DNA of 64,000 nt from CAILZL01 sp963791615 (GTDB lineage: Bacteria > Pseudomonadota > Gammaproteobacteria > Steroidobacterales > Steroidobacteraceae): positions 286,063 to 350,062 of the forward strand of contig CAWBTE010000017.1 of NCBI GenBank assembly GCA_963791615.1, in the 5' to 3' direction. The position numbers and the translations under genes are program-made. The notes below the pieces were generated by a model. That model saw only the letters and a list, made by a program, of their open reading frames with translations. It did no database searches and was not told the DNA's origin. This document shows positions 9,555-19,146 of this stretch, piece after piece (the stretch's first letter is position 1; every line of letters starts with the position of its first letter).

Positions 9555-11096
9555 TCAAGCGGTAACTTTGATCACTCCGACGCCACCCGCGATATCCATC
9601 TTCGTACCACGCGAAGCACATCGCTGCTGCAAACGCTTGAGGATTTCCGCGCCATTTGCGCCATAGGCCAGCCGCGGGCTGCCATCGATGTACGGCCACT
9701 TCCAGATACCAACCTGCCGGTAGGGAACACCCTTGCCACTCGAGAAGTCCATGCCCAACTCAACCGGGTGCAGGATGACTTCCGTCAGCTTCCTGTTGAC
9801 ATACTTGAATTGAAACAGCGCGGTCCAGCACCAGTCTTCATTGCCACCACCGGGATGCATCTGGGAGGTGCCCATGGTCTTGTTCAGGGTCACCAGTTCA
9901 TCCAGGTCATAACCGTAGGATGCATACTGGTCAGCCGGAATTCGGGTCTGGAATCCGGTCTGGAAGATGAAGTTACCGGTGCCGAGGATGATCGGCTTGC
10001 CCTTGTAGATTTCAATGCCCAGGAAGGTATGCCAGCCGTGTCCGACATAGAGGTCTGCGCCGGCATCGATGGACTTGCGGGCGAAGTCCACGACGAACTC
10101 GCTCGCTTCAGTTGATCGGCTGCCCTCCGAAGTGCTGTTGTGATGCTCAACAAGGACGAAATCCGACATCGCTCTCGCTTCGGCGACCGACCTCAGGTTG
10201 TCTTCGATATCCTTTGGATGGGCGAACGAGGTGATGTTGTACTTGTCGCCATCCACGAAGGCGAACGATGCGGTGCCGGTGCCCGCGCCTGCAGCACCCG
10301 GGCTGATGTTGAACTCCTTGCGGGCCGCCGCTGCGTCGTTCATGACACCAAGACCCTTGGCAGCAGCCTTCAGCTGCTCGGCAACGGCATGGGGAACTTC
10401 ATAACGCGTGCTCACGCGCAATGGATTCATGCCGGGACGCCCGGGAATCTTGCCCTTGCCGTAACCCGCCCACTCGTACAGGTTGTTGCCCGAACCAATG
10501 GACACCATGCCGATTCGGCCCTTGTCCACTTCGAAGTAACCGGGCGCGCGCGCTGTTTCAAGATCAGCGCCCGTTCCCGCAAAACCCATGCCCGCTTCCT
10601 TGGTGTGTTTGATGGTGGCCAGAACGCCTTCCGGGCCCCAATCGAAACTGTGATTGTGTGCCAGCGAGAGTGCGTGAAAGCCCATCCACCTGAGGTCCTT
10701 GGCGACCTGGGGATCGGTCATCATGTAGCTGGCGCCGCCGGCGGTGCCACGCGGCGTCCACTTGATCTCCTCATCGGTACCGAAATTCATTTCCAGATGC
10801 GCGACGGAAAGATCCGATTCCCGGATCAGCTTGACGAGATTCGTGAACTCCGGTTCGGTCTGCATGGAGAATGGCCGAGCGGCCAGAGTTTCTCCGGCAA
10901 TACTCACAGTAAAGGTGTTCTGAACCAGCGATTTATCTGAATTCACCGGAGCCGGAGTCGCAGCCGCCTCGGCCTTGCCCGGTTTCAGGAATTGCCCCGC
11001 GAGCAGACCGCCCACTACAGCAGCGCCTCGGCCCAGCACCGTACGGCGATCCATGGTGCTCAACACCTTGCGAAATTTGTTTAATTTGTCGTTCAT
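9555..11096 (-). CDS. Tat-exported CapA-like protein, paralogue 1
   Basis: The protein has 513 residues counted from the ATG at 11096, which has an AGGGGA site 6 nt upstream; an upstream in-frame start would spoil the signal peptide. The twin-arginine signal has RR at residues 17-18 ('DRRTVLG') followed by a hydrophobic 'AAVVGGLLAG'. The body matches the CapA/PgsA family of metallophosphatase-fold proteins (PGA_cap): 'HNHSFDWG' at 147-154, 'EHHNSTSE' near 317-324, 'GHGWH' at 352-356 and 'GTGNFIF' near 372. Known CapA proteins take part in poly-gamma-glutamate capsule assembly, but many family members are of unknown function. No capB, capC or capD partner is present. Two close paralogues lie directly upstream. 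It is likely a folded periplasmic enzyme acting on an amide or ester polymer (inference). Confidence 0.88.
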   Translation of the reverse strand: MNDKLNKFRKVLSTMDRRTVLGRGAAVVGGLLAGQFLKPGKAEAAATPAPVNSDKSLVQNTFTVSIAGETLAARPFSMQTEPEFTNLVKLIRESDLSVAHLEMNFGTDEEIKWTPRGTAGGASYMMTDPQVAKDLRWMGFHALSLAHNHSFDWGPEGVLATIKHTKEAGMGFAGTGADLETARAPGYFEVDKGRIGMVSIGSGNNLYEWAGYGKGKIPGRPGMNPLRVSTRYEVPHAVAEQLKAAAKGLGVMNDAAAARKEFNISPGAAGAGTGTASFAFVDGDKYNITSFAHPKDIEDNLRSVAEARAMSDFVLVEHHNSTSEGSRSTEASEFVVDFARKSIDAGADLYVGHGWHTFLGIEIYKGKPIILGTGNFIFQTGFQTRIPADQYASYGYDLDELVTLNKTMGTSQMHPGGGNEDWCWTALFQFKYVNRKLTEVILHPVELGMDFSSGKGVPYRQVGIWKWPYIDGSPRLAYGANGAEILKRLQQRCASRGTKMDIAGGVGVIKVTA

Positions 11097-11148
11097 TGGC
11101 ATTCCCCTGTCAGTTTCAACTGCTTGGATGATTGATCTGATGTACATA

Positions 11149-11172
11149 AAGCCCGGCAAGAATGCCGGGCTT
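11149..11172 (-). terminator. Strong intrinsic terminator between CapA paralogues 2 and 1
   Basis: A perfect 10-bp stem (AAGCCCGGCA/TGCCGGGCTT) with a 4-nt loop is followed on the minus strand by a short T-rich tail (TTTATGT). It lies 54 nt past the CapA-2 stop. Confidence 0.75.
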
Positions 11173-11225
11173 GATTTGCTTTACTCACTCGGCATCGGCG
11201 ACAGCAAGCTGTTCACGTTGATGCT

Positions 11226-12746
11226 CTAAGCAACTTTGATAACGCCGACGTTGCCGACGATGTCCATCTTCGTGCCACGCAGGGCATTACGCGCCTGCAG
11301 ACGCTTCAGGATTTCTGCACCATTTGTGCCGTAGGCCAGCCGCGGTCTGCCATCGATGTATTTGTGATCGCCCTTGCCAACGTACCGGTACAGCACGCCC
11401 TTGCCGCTGGAGAAATCCATGCCCATTTCTACTGGGTACAGCTTGATCTCGGTCAACTTCTTGTCTACATACTTGCATTGATAAACCGCGGTCCAGCACC
11501 AGTCTTCCTGATCACCGCCGGGATGCAGGTTGCCAGCAGCCGGATTCAGAGTGGTCAACTTGTCCAGATCAAAGGCATAGGACTCGTAGGAATCAGCGGG
11601 AATTCGTGTCAAGAACCCGCTCTCGTAGATGAAGTTACCCATGCCGTAAAAAATCGGCTTGCCCTTGTAGATTTCAATGCCCAGGAAGGTATGCCAGCCG
11701 TGTCCGTAGTAAACGTCAGCGCCGGCATCGATGGCCTTGCGGGCAAAGTCAACGACGAACTCGCTGGGCCCGGAACCACGCGATGCTTCCGACGTACTGT
11801 TGTGATGCGCCACGATGACGTAGTCCGCCATCTTCATGGCCTGATCAACTGACGCCAGGTTGCCTGCAATGTCCTTCGGATGACCCGCCGAGGTGATGTC
11901 GTACTTGTCACTTTCCAGAAACGCGAAGCCCGCTGTACCGGTGCCAGCGCCTGCACCACCACCCGGCACGATGTTGAACTGGGGACGGGCTGCTGCCGCA
12001 TCGCTCATCACGCCCAGGTTCTTGCCGATGGCCTTGAGCTGATCGGCAGCTGCTTTGGGAACGTGGTAACGCGTACTCACACGCAGCGGATTCATGCCGG
12101 GACGACCGGGAATATTGCCTTTGCCGTAACCCGCCCATTCATACAGGTTGTTGCCCGACCCGAGGGAAACCATCGCCACACGCGCCTTATCCACTTCGAA
12201 ATAACCCGGCGAGCGCGCTTCTTCAAGATCATTGCCCGTTCCGGCAGTGGCAAGACCCGCTTCCCTGCAGTGCTTCATGGTCGATCGAATGCCCTGTGGG
12301 CCCCAGTCGAAGCTGTGGTTCATCGCCAGCGACAGACAGTCAAGCCCCGCCCACTTGAGATCGTGAGCGATCTGCGGATCAGCGATCATGTAGCTGGCCA
12401 CACCGGCAGTGCCGCGTGGCGTCCACTGGATCTCCTCATCAGTACCGAAATTCATTTCAAGGTGACCGTAGGACAGATCCGACTCGCGCAACAACTTGAC
12501 GATGTCGGTGAACTCCGGCTCGGTCTGCATCGAGAATGGCCGGGTGGCCATGATCTCGCCGACGCCGCTGACGGTGAAGGTGTTGTCTGGTTTGGCTGCG
12601 GGTTTGGCGGTTTGCGCCTCAGCCTTACCAGGTTTTAAGAGCTGCCCTGCAAGCAGACCACCAACCACGGCGGCGCCTCTGCCCAGCACAGTACGACGAT
12701 CCATGGTGTTCAACACCTGCCGAAATTTATCGAATTTATTGCTCAT
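11226..12746 (-). CDS. Tat-exported CapA-like protein, paralogue 2
   Basis: This 506-residue protein starts at the ATG at 12746 with a twin-arginine signal ('DRRTVLGRGAAVVGGLLAG') nearly identical to that of paralogue 1. It keeps the same landmarks in the same order: 'MNHSFDWGPQG', 'IPGRPGMNPLRV', 'AHHNSTSEAS', 'GHGWHTFLGIEIYKGKPI' and 'GMGNFIYESG'. It is visibly closer to paralogue 1 than to paralogue 3. It is separated from its neighbours by palindromic hairpins, so each gene may be transcribed or terminated separately rather than as a single operon. The metallophosphatase-like CapA fold is assigned from motifs; substrate and reaction are unknown. Confidence 0.88.
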   Translation of the reverse strand: MSNKFDKFRQVLNTMDRRTVLGRGAAVVGGLLAGQLLKPGKAEAQTAKPAAKPDNTFTVSGVGEIMATRPFSMQTEPEFTDIVKLLRESDLSYGHLEMNFGTDEEIQWTPRGTAGVASYMIADPQIAHDLKWAGLDCLSLAMNHSFDWGPQGIRSTMKHCREAGLATAGTGNDLEEARSPGYFEVDKARVAMVSLGSGNNLYEWAGYGKGNIPGRPGMNPLRVSTRYHVPKAAADQLKAIGKNLGVMSDAAAARPQFNIVPGGGAGAGTGTAGFAFLESDKYDITSAGHPKDIAGNLASVDQAMKMADYVIVAHHNSTSEASRGSGPSEFVVDFARKAIDAGADVYYGHGWHTFLGIEIYKGKPIFYGMGNFIYESGFLTRIPADSYESYAFDLDKLTTLNPAAGNLHPGGDQEDWCWTAVYQCKYVDKKLTEIKLYPVEMGMDFSSGKGVLYRYVGKGDHKYIDGRPRLAYGTNGAEILKRLQARNALRGTKMDIVGNVGVIKVA

Positions 12747-12835
12747 AACTCATCCCCCAATCTGCTTCGGTAATCAATCTGCTTCAGGCGTAGGAACTTG
12801 ACCGAGTGGACTAGATATAGTCTTTATTGATTTGC

Positions 12836-12865
12836 ATCGAGCCCGGCACATGCGCCGGGCTCGAT
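12836..12865 (-). terminator. Long palindrome between CapA paralogues 3 and 2
   Basis: A perfect 12-bp stem (ATCGAGCCCGGC and its complement) with a 6-nt loop lies between the two genes. The T-rich tail (CTTCTTTC) is on the plus side; the minus side has none, so it could be an RNA-stabilising hairpin or weak terminator. A second 8-bp hairpin (12882-12889 with 12897-12904) lies closer to the CapA-3 stop. Confidence 0.55.
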
Positions 12866-12914
12866 CTTCTTTCATTACAGCAGTGACTGTAATCAGCAGT
12901 CACTCATGGCTGCT

Positions 12915-14438
12915 TCAAGCTACTTTGATAACCCCCATGTTGCCCACGATGTCCATCTTGCTGCCGCGCAGATTGTTCAGATACTGCATACGCTTGAGAA
13001 TCCACTGACCGTTCTTGCCCATGGCAATGCGTGGGCTGCCGTCCAGGTACTTGTACTCGCCACGGCCGATCATGCGATAGGTCTTGCCCTTCGGATCTTC
13101 CGAGAAGTCATAGCCCATTTCGATCGGGTGCAGACGGACTTCCGCCAGCTTTTTGTCGACATACTTGAGCTGGTACACCGCGGAATAACCCCAGTGCTCA
13201 TTGCCTTCCGGATGGAAGTTGCCCGATGCCGGGTTCAGGGTGTTCAGCTTTTCCATGTCGGCGTCATACGACTCGTACTGGTCCGCTGGTTTGCGGGTGA
13301 TGTAGTCGCTCTGCCAGAAGAAATTGCCCATGCCGTGCAGGATCGGCTTGCCCTTGTAGATTTCAACGCCCAGCGGCACATGCCAGCCATGGCCCATATA
13401 CACATCGGCGCCGGCATCGATAGCCTTGCGGGCGAAATCAGAGGAGGAATGGGTCGGGGTTTCACCACGGCTCTTTTCCGACACACTCTGGTGCTGCGCG
13501 ACAATGACGTAGTCGGCCATCTTCGAGGCTTCTTCGACGCGGGCCAGAATGCGCTTGAGATCGCCGGGATGGTTCTCGGTAGTGATGTCGAACTTGTCAC
13601 TCTCGAGAATGGCGGCTCCTGAGAAACCGTTGGAACCGGCAATCGCACCCGGGGTAATGTTGAACTCTTTGCGCGCCGCCGCAGCGGCGCTGAGCGTACC
13701 CATCTTCCGGCCCGCGTCCTTGAGCGACGCGGCAGTGGCCGCATCCACATGGAACAGCTTCTTCAGGCGCATCGGATTCATACCGGGGCGGCCGGGAATC
13801 TTGCCCTTGCCGTAACCCGCCCATTCAAACGGCGAGTTACCCGACGCGCAGGAGACCATGGCCACGCGGGCTTTATCCTTCTCGAAATACACCGGCGAAC
13901 CGGCTTCTTCCAGATCGCGGCCGGTGCCAGCCACGGCAATGCCCGCCTTCCTGCAGTGCTTGATGGTGGACAGCAGGCCGTCGGTGCCCCAGTCGTAGCT
14001 GTGGTTCATCGCCAGCGACAGGCAGTCAATGCCCGCCCACTTGATGTCATGCGCCACTTCCGAGGGCGCAACCAGATAGCCGGCGCCGCCGCTCGAGCCG
14101 CGTGCCGCCCAAGTGATATCTTCGTCATCGCCAATGTTCATTTCCAGATGGCCGTAGGCGAGATCCGATTCGCGCAGCAGCTTCATCACATCCAGAAATT
14201 CAGGTTCAGTCTGCATGGAGAACGGCCGTACCGGCATCAGTTCACCGACGCAACTGACCAAGAACTCGTTGGGCTTCGGAGCAGGCGCCGCAGCGGCGGC
14301 CTCAGCCTTACCCGGCTTCACGAATTGCGCCGCAAGCAGGCCACCCACCACAGCAGCGCCTTTGCCCAGCACCGTGCGACGATCTACCTGGCCCAAGGCC
14401 TTGCGGAACTTGGTCAACTTGTCAATTTTATCGCTCAT
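12915..14438 (-). CDS. Tat-exported CapA-like protein, paralogue 3
   Basis: This 507-residue protein starts at 14438 with a twin-arginine signal ('DRRTVLGKGAAVVGGLLAA'). It is the most divergent copy of the array but retains 'MNHSYDWG', 'KIPGRPGMNPMR', 'AQHQSVSEKSRG', 'GHGWHVPLGVEIYKGKPI' and 'GMGNFFWQSD'. The second motif has AQHQS where the other two have HHNS, a change close to the presumed active site that could alter substrate choice. It sits first in the direction of transcription, directly after a TonB-dependent receptor, which supports linked import and processing (inference). The CapA family assignment is firm; the reaction is not known. Confidence 0.88.
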   Translation of the reverse strand: MSDKIDKLTKFRKALGQVDRRTVLGKGAAVVGGLLAAQFVKPGKAEAAAAAPAPKPNEFLVSCVGELMPVRPFSMQTEPEFLDVMKLLRESDLAYGHLEMNIGDDEDITWAARGSSGGAGYLVAPSEVAHDIKWAGIDCLSLAMNHSYDWGTDGLLSTIKHCRKAGIAVAGTGRDLEEAGSPVYFEKDKARVAMVSCASGNSPFEWAGYGKGKIPGRPGMNPMRLKKLFHVDAATAASLKDAGRKMGTLSAAAAARKEFNITPGAIAGSNGFSGAAILESDKFDITTENHPGDLKRILARVEEASKMADYVIVAQHQSVSEKSRGETPTHSSSDFARKAIDAGADVYMGHGWHVPLGVEIYKGKPILHGMGNFFWQSDYITRKPADQYESYDADMEKLNTLNPASGNFHPEGNEHWGYSAVYQLKYVDKKLAEVRLHPIEMGYDFSEDPKGKTYRMIGRGEYKYLDGSPRIAMGKNGQWILKRMQYLNNLRGSKMDIVGNMGVIKVA

Positions 14439-14469
14439 CGATCTTACCCTCTGTTTCAGTTACATAAAC

Positions 14470-14493
14470 CTGATGTGATGCTTTCAACATCAG
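14470..14493 (-). terminator. Weak hairpin between the TonB receptor and CapA-3
   Basis: A 7-bp stem (CTGATGT/ACATCAG) with a 10-nt loop is followed on the minus strand by GTTTATG. It lies between the receptor stop and the CapA-3 start and could be a leaky terminator. Confidence 0.35.
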
Positions 14494-14551
14494 TAATTAA
14501 AATCCATCAATTCAGCTTCGTTTGCGTAAGACAGCGCGCGTTGCCGCCAAC

Positions 14552-17531
14552 TCACCACTTGAAACGAGCACCCAGCACGTAGCGGCGACCGAGCACGTCG
14601 TAGAGCCCTTCTTCGGTCGGGTCCACCCATGAACGCCCACCCGTCGAATTGGTGGGCGGTGGATCCTTGTTCAGGAGATTGGTGATGTTGAAATAGAGTT
14701 CGCCATCACCGCCGAGCAAGTCTCCCAGCTTGTAGTTGAGGGTCATATCGGTGTACCAGACCGCTGAAATTTCGTTGTCGGAAATATCCACACCGGTCTG
14801 GTAATTGGGATTGCGCAAGCCGCTGTGGATGTAGCGTTCCTGCACGTAGATGCCGAAATTGCCGATGTCGTAGCGTGCCGAGAGGCGGGCGCGGATCTTC
14901 GGATTGACGCCGCAGGCGCCGATGGCCCCTACCAGATCGTCAGTCTTCTTGCCCGAAAGGCCCGCCACGCAGCCGTTGTCCGGGAAGTGCTCCTTGAGGT
15001 CATAGAGCCCGGCGAGCCGTAGATTCAAGTTGCCGGCGCCGATCTCGGTACGGTAGCCAACCTCGAAATCAAGACCGGAGACGTAGTTGTCGACCGTCTC
15101 ATTGCGGTTGGCCTGGGTAGCTGCGATGAAGTCAGTGTTGGTCACCGTGGAGGCAATGGTGGTCACGTTCTGCCCGTTGATGGTCAGCATGGCGCAGTAT
15201 TCCTGATCACCCGCGTAGCAGCGGTTGATGATGTCCTGTCCACCGGGTGCGGTGATCTGGCCCAGCAGGTTGATCTTGTACCAGTCGATGGACGCCTGGA
15301 ACCCGGGCAGGGAGGCGGGAGTGAACACGAAGCCGGCGGTAAAGGTCTTGGCATCCTCCGGTTCCAGATTCGGATTACCCGTCGTGATGTTCTGCCCTGC
15401 ACCTGCACGATTGTTCGGCGGCAGCGTATAGGTGCCGCGCGACACCTGCGCGGTATTGAACAGTTCGATCACGCTGGGAGCACGAGTGTCCTTGGAAACC
15501 GTGGCACGGAACCGCACGCTGTCGTTCATCGTCCAGTTCAAACCCAGCTTCCACATGTTCTCGACACCGCTCTGACTGTAGTCAGTGAGACGTCCCGCCA
15601 GCGTGGTCGACAATTCCTGCACACCCGGCAGATCCTTCAGCAGGGGTACGCCGAATTCCGCGTAACCTTCCTTCACACTCACCTCGCCGGTCACCGGGCT
15701 GGGGTTGTAGTAGGAATAACCGCCGTAGGTACCATCGATATTCGGCGAGCCGCGGACGCCGGTCATGTTTTTGTAGATCGCCGACAGTGGATCGACAGTC
15801 CGGTCGGCGGTCAGCTTGCGCCAGTTCAGGCCGGTAGCGAAGCTGACGGGTCCCGCGCCCAGCGTCACGCTGTCGCCCAAGTCACCGCGCAGGTTGAAAT
15901 CGGCGGTGGTCTGCTTCAGGTCGATGTCACCGGTATTCCGCCCCATCACGAAATCGATAGCGGCCTGGCTCGGCGCACCATTACCGAACAGGTTGATGGG
16001 CACGCAGCCCGGGTCCATGCCGGTATTGGCAACGGGCGTGGTGCTGGTCGTTGTGGCGTAAATCGTCGAACGGCAGACAATCTGGTTATTGGCCGGGTTA
16101 ACCACCGCATCCGCGGCCGCATACAGGTTGCGCATGATGGCGGTGCGCACGTCCAGGTCCTGGTGCGAGTCCTGGTAACCGACGATGAAATCATAAGACC
16201 AGCGATCATTGATGCGGGCCTTCAGACCCGTTGACAGGCGGGTCACAAACACATTGCCATCGACTTCGTTGAAGCCCATGTCGCGGCTGTAACGCGTCAA
16301 ATTGAACGACTGCGTGCCGGTGGCAGTGCCCAGCGCCGTTCTGACTCCCGCAGGCAAGTAAGCGTTGTCTTCGAAAAGCCGGAACTGGTTGTTGGTCTGT
16401 GACTGCAGCGGCTGCGACTCGTTGTAGGTTTCGCTGGCGTTGTAGCTGCCCTGCGCCCACAGCGTCAGGTTGTCATTGAGGTCGAGTTCACCATGCAGGA
16501 ACAGCCCTTTGCGCTCCACCTTGGTGGGCGTCATGGACTGATTCACGATGGATCCGCCGCCGCCCGTGACATACGCCTGGCCTTGGGCGGCAGGATTGAA
16601 GATATTGGTCCCTTGGGCGCAGGGGCACATTGGCGCCACCCGGGAGAAACTGATTGTTCAGGAGTGCCGTACAGGCGGCAGTGGTGCAGGCCGCAGTTCC
16701 GGTGGCCGCGTTGAATACTGTAGTAATGGTGCCGCCGAACGAGCCGTACCGCGATCTGACATTGGGGATCAGCACAAAAGTCGGTGCCCCCCCGACGCCA
16801 CCGGTGGCCACCGACATGGTCGGGTTGGTGTGCCAGTCACGACCCACGTCCTCGCCCCAGCTCATGCCGTTGAGACGGAAATATTCCAGGCCGCCGATCA
16901 CGCGAGCACGATCACTCAGGCGCGTGCCGAAGGCCACGGAGACCTTGCCGTTCTGAGCGTCGTCGTAGGTGGTCTGTCCATAGTTGACGTCCATCTTCAC
17001 GCCTTCGAACTGCGTGTCGAGCACGAAGTTGACCACACCCGCTACTGCGTCCGAACCATACGACGCCGATGCGCCGCCGGTAACCACGTCCACGCGTTTG
17101 ACGAGGCTCTGGGGAATGATGTTGATGTCCACCGAACCCACCACGTTGGTCACGCCCATGCGCTGACCGTCAAGGAGAATCAGCGTGCGGCCGGAACCCA
17201 GGCCGCGCAGATCCAGCAGGTTCTGACCATTGGTCTGCGAGTTGGCGGAGCCCTGGCCGGAGGTGGTGTTCTGCACGGAGCCCGCCAGTGATGGCAGCTG
17301 CGCCAGTGATTCGCCCATGTTGTTGGGTACCGCAGCAGTCAAGTCCTCGACTGCGACCATCGTCACCGGTGTCGGCGTATCGAAGCCGGTGGCCAGACGG
17401 CTACCGGTGATCACGACTTCTTCCAGCGCTATATCCCCGGCAGTAGCTGCTGTCGAAGATTGAGCAAAACATGGCGTCGCCAGTGCTGCAGTGAGTGCAA
17501 TGAATGCGGCTTCAGAACGATTGATATACAT
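14552..17531 (-). pseudogene. TonB-dependent receptor with a single frameshift
   Basis: The ATG at 17531 follows a purine-rich GGGGGATGGGGA site and opens a signal peptide, then a plug domain ('IALEEVVITGSR', 'LLDLRGLGSGRTLILLDG', 'ASYGSDAVAGVVNFVLD'). The frame changes near 16639-16644, where a CCCGGG run would need one base fewer; translation then continues for about 690 residues of uninterrupted beta-barrel, ending 'RYVLGARFKW' at 14552. Restored, the protein would be about 990 residues, normal for large receptors of this type. Because there is one indel in a G/C run and no stop codons, a sequencing error is as likely as a real mutation. It heads the CapA triplet and would supply its substrate (inference). 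A terminator at 17605-17636 separates it from the upstream histidine kinase gene. Confidence 0.85.
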
Positions 17532-17604
17532 TCCCCATCCCCCCCGAACTGGCCGTGCGAAATGGATCGCAACGCCAGCGCGTACTTGATTTGATGTTTA
17601 AAAA

Positions 17605-17636
17605 TACGAGTCTTGCTGCGTCGCCGCAGACTCGTA
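17605..17636 (-). terminator. Intrinsic terminator of the tctD-tctE operon
   Basis: A 7-bp outer stem (TACGAGT/ACTCGTA) and a 5-bp inner stem (CTGCG/CGCAG) are followed on the minus strand by TTTTTAAAC. This is a good Rho-independent terminator about 110 nt past the kinase stop. Confidence 0.75.
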
Positions 17637-17745
17637 CGAGTTGGCAGAACCGAAGATAGCCCTGCTAGCTGTCATTCTGCTGTCATGCGACAGTGGCTGA
17701 GTCCGACAGCGTTGTCGAGGGCTTGGTGAAAATCGGGATCAGCGG

Positions 17746-19146
17746 CTAGGTCGACGACTCAAACCGCACCGAAACTCTCAGTCCGCGTCCAGTGGGTAAT
17801 GCATCAATCGATACCTGCGCATGCAACGCCTCGCTCAGCGTCTTGACGATTGATAGTCCCAGCCCACTGCCCGGTTGCGCCTGATCACGCGGCAAGCGAT
17901 AGAACCGTTCAAAAATATGTTTCAGTTCCGCTTGCGGAATTCCGGGCCCGTCGTCCTCCACACTCATGCTGACGGATTGGGTTGTTTCATGAACAGAGAT
18001 GCAAACGTTGCCTCCCGGCTGGTTGTAGCGGATTGCATTATCGAGAAGATTGGTGAGGATCTCGGCGGCAATCACCGACTCCGCATACACCCAGGCGGGT
18101 CGCTCTTCCGCATTGACGGAAAGGCTGATATCACGCTTGGCCGCCAGCGGCAGCAGGTCGCCAGTAACCTGAGTAATCACCGAACGTAGATCGATGCGCG
18201 ATAGAGTGATGCCGCCCCGAACCGCTTCATCTGCATGCGCCAGCGTGATCAGACGTGTCAGCAGCGCTTCAAGGCGGGTGACTGCGCCATTGACATCCTT
18301 GAGCGCACTGGCGTCGGTACTGCCCGGTAACACGTGCTGACTGAGCACAGCGAGATGCGTCTTCAGTACGGCCAGCGGCGTCCGCATCTGATGCGATGCA
18401 TCAGCGGTGAACTGGCGCATGCCCGCAACCACACCCTCCAGTCGCTTGAGCAGATGATTGAAGCCGGCGACCAGGCCAACGAGTTCGGTAGGTGCGTTGC
18501 GCAAGTCCAGCGGCTCGAAATTGGCGTGATCTGCGGGTCGGGCATCGAGTTCCTCGCGTATCCGGTTCACCGGCCGCAAGCTCCACTTCAAGGTGGGCCA
18601 GACCAGCAGTCCGGCAACGACTACGAAGCTCGATTCGAGCAGGTACAACGCTGCCAGCATCACCAGGGCGAGACGCCGACGCTCACCCAGAGTCTGCGCA
18701 ACCTGCACTGCAACCGAGTCGGACATTCTGGGCAGGTGGCGTAACTCGGCGGCGATGCGAACACGCTGTCCTTTGTAGGTGGCATATCCGAACACCGTCT
18801 CGCCTGGACGGGCAGCCAACAGGTTCAACGCCGGAAGGTCCGCGTAACCTGTCAGCAGCCGGTTCCCCTGACGCACACTGTAGTAAACATTGTCGCGTTG
18901 GTCATTTTCGAGCATCCCGAGCGCGGAAGGCGGAATGTCGAAGGTAAGGCTGCCTCGCTCCGGTGCGACAGTTGCAGCGATCTCCTCTGCTGAAGCGCCG
19001 AGCAGCTTGTCGAACGATTGCTCAACAATTCTGTTGATGAGAACAGTGCCGACCGCGCCGAGCCCGATCGCGACTGCGGTCAACGTTGTAATCATCACCC
19101 AGAGCAGACGTCGGGTAACAGACCGGCCGGAACCTCCTGTGCGCAT
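17746..19146 (-). CDS. tctE: Sensor histidine kinase of the TctE type
   Basis: This inner-membrane kinase has 466 residues. A first membrane helix lies at about residues 12-38, a periplasmic sensor of the TctE/2CSK_N kind at about 40-160, and a second helix at about 160-183. A linker follows, then the phospho-acceptor H252 in 'ADASHQMRTPL', the N-box 'LLDNAIRYN' and G-boxes 'DDGPGIP' and 'GSGLGLSIV'. Its ATG overlaps the response regulator stop by one base (TAATG), so the pair is translationally coupled. TctDE systems control tripartite tricarboxylate transporters, and a TctA/TctC set lies 5-7 kb away, which supports the name. The periplasmic binding proteins on the divergent side may feed the sensor (inference). 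Confidence 0.88.
   Translation of the reverse strand: MRTGGSGRSVTRRLLWVMITTLTAVAIGLGAVGTVLINRIVEQSFDKLLGASAEEIAATVAPERGSLTFDIPPSALGMLENDQRDNVYYSVRQGNRLLTGYADLPALNLLAARPGETVFGYATYKGQRVRIAAELRHLPRMSDSVAVQVAQTLGERRRLALVMLAALYLLESSFVVVAGLLVWPTLKWSLRPVNRIREELDARPADHANFEPLDLRNAPTELVGLVAGFNHLLKRLEGVVAGMRQFTADASHQMRTPLAVLKTHLAVLSQHVLPGSTDASALKDVNGAVTRLEALLTRLITLAHADEAVRGGITLSRIDLRSVITQVTGDLLPLAAKRDISLSVNAEERPAWVYAESVIAAEILTNLLDNAIRYNQPGGNVCISVHETTQSVSMSVEDDGPGIPQAELKHIFERFYRLPRDQAQPGSGLGLSIVKTLSEALHAQVSIDALPTGRGLRVSVRFESST

Noticed and set aside
12882..12904. Second hairpin near the CapA-3 stop as a separate attenuator or riboswitch
   Set aside because: The 8-bp stem alone has no aptamer-like structure; it is noted with the adjacent palindrome.
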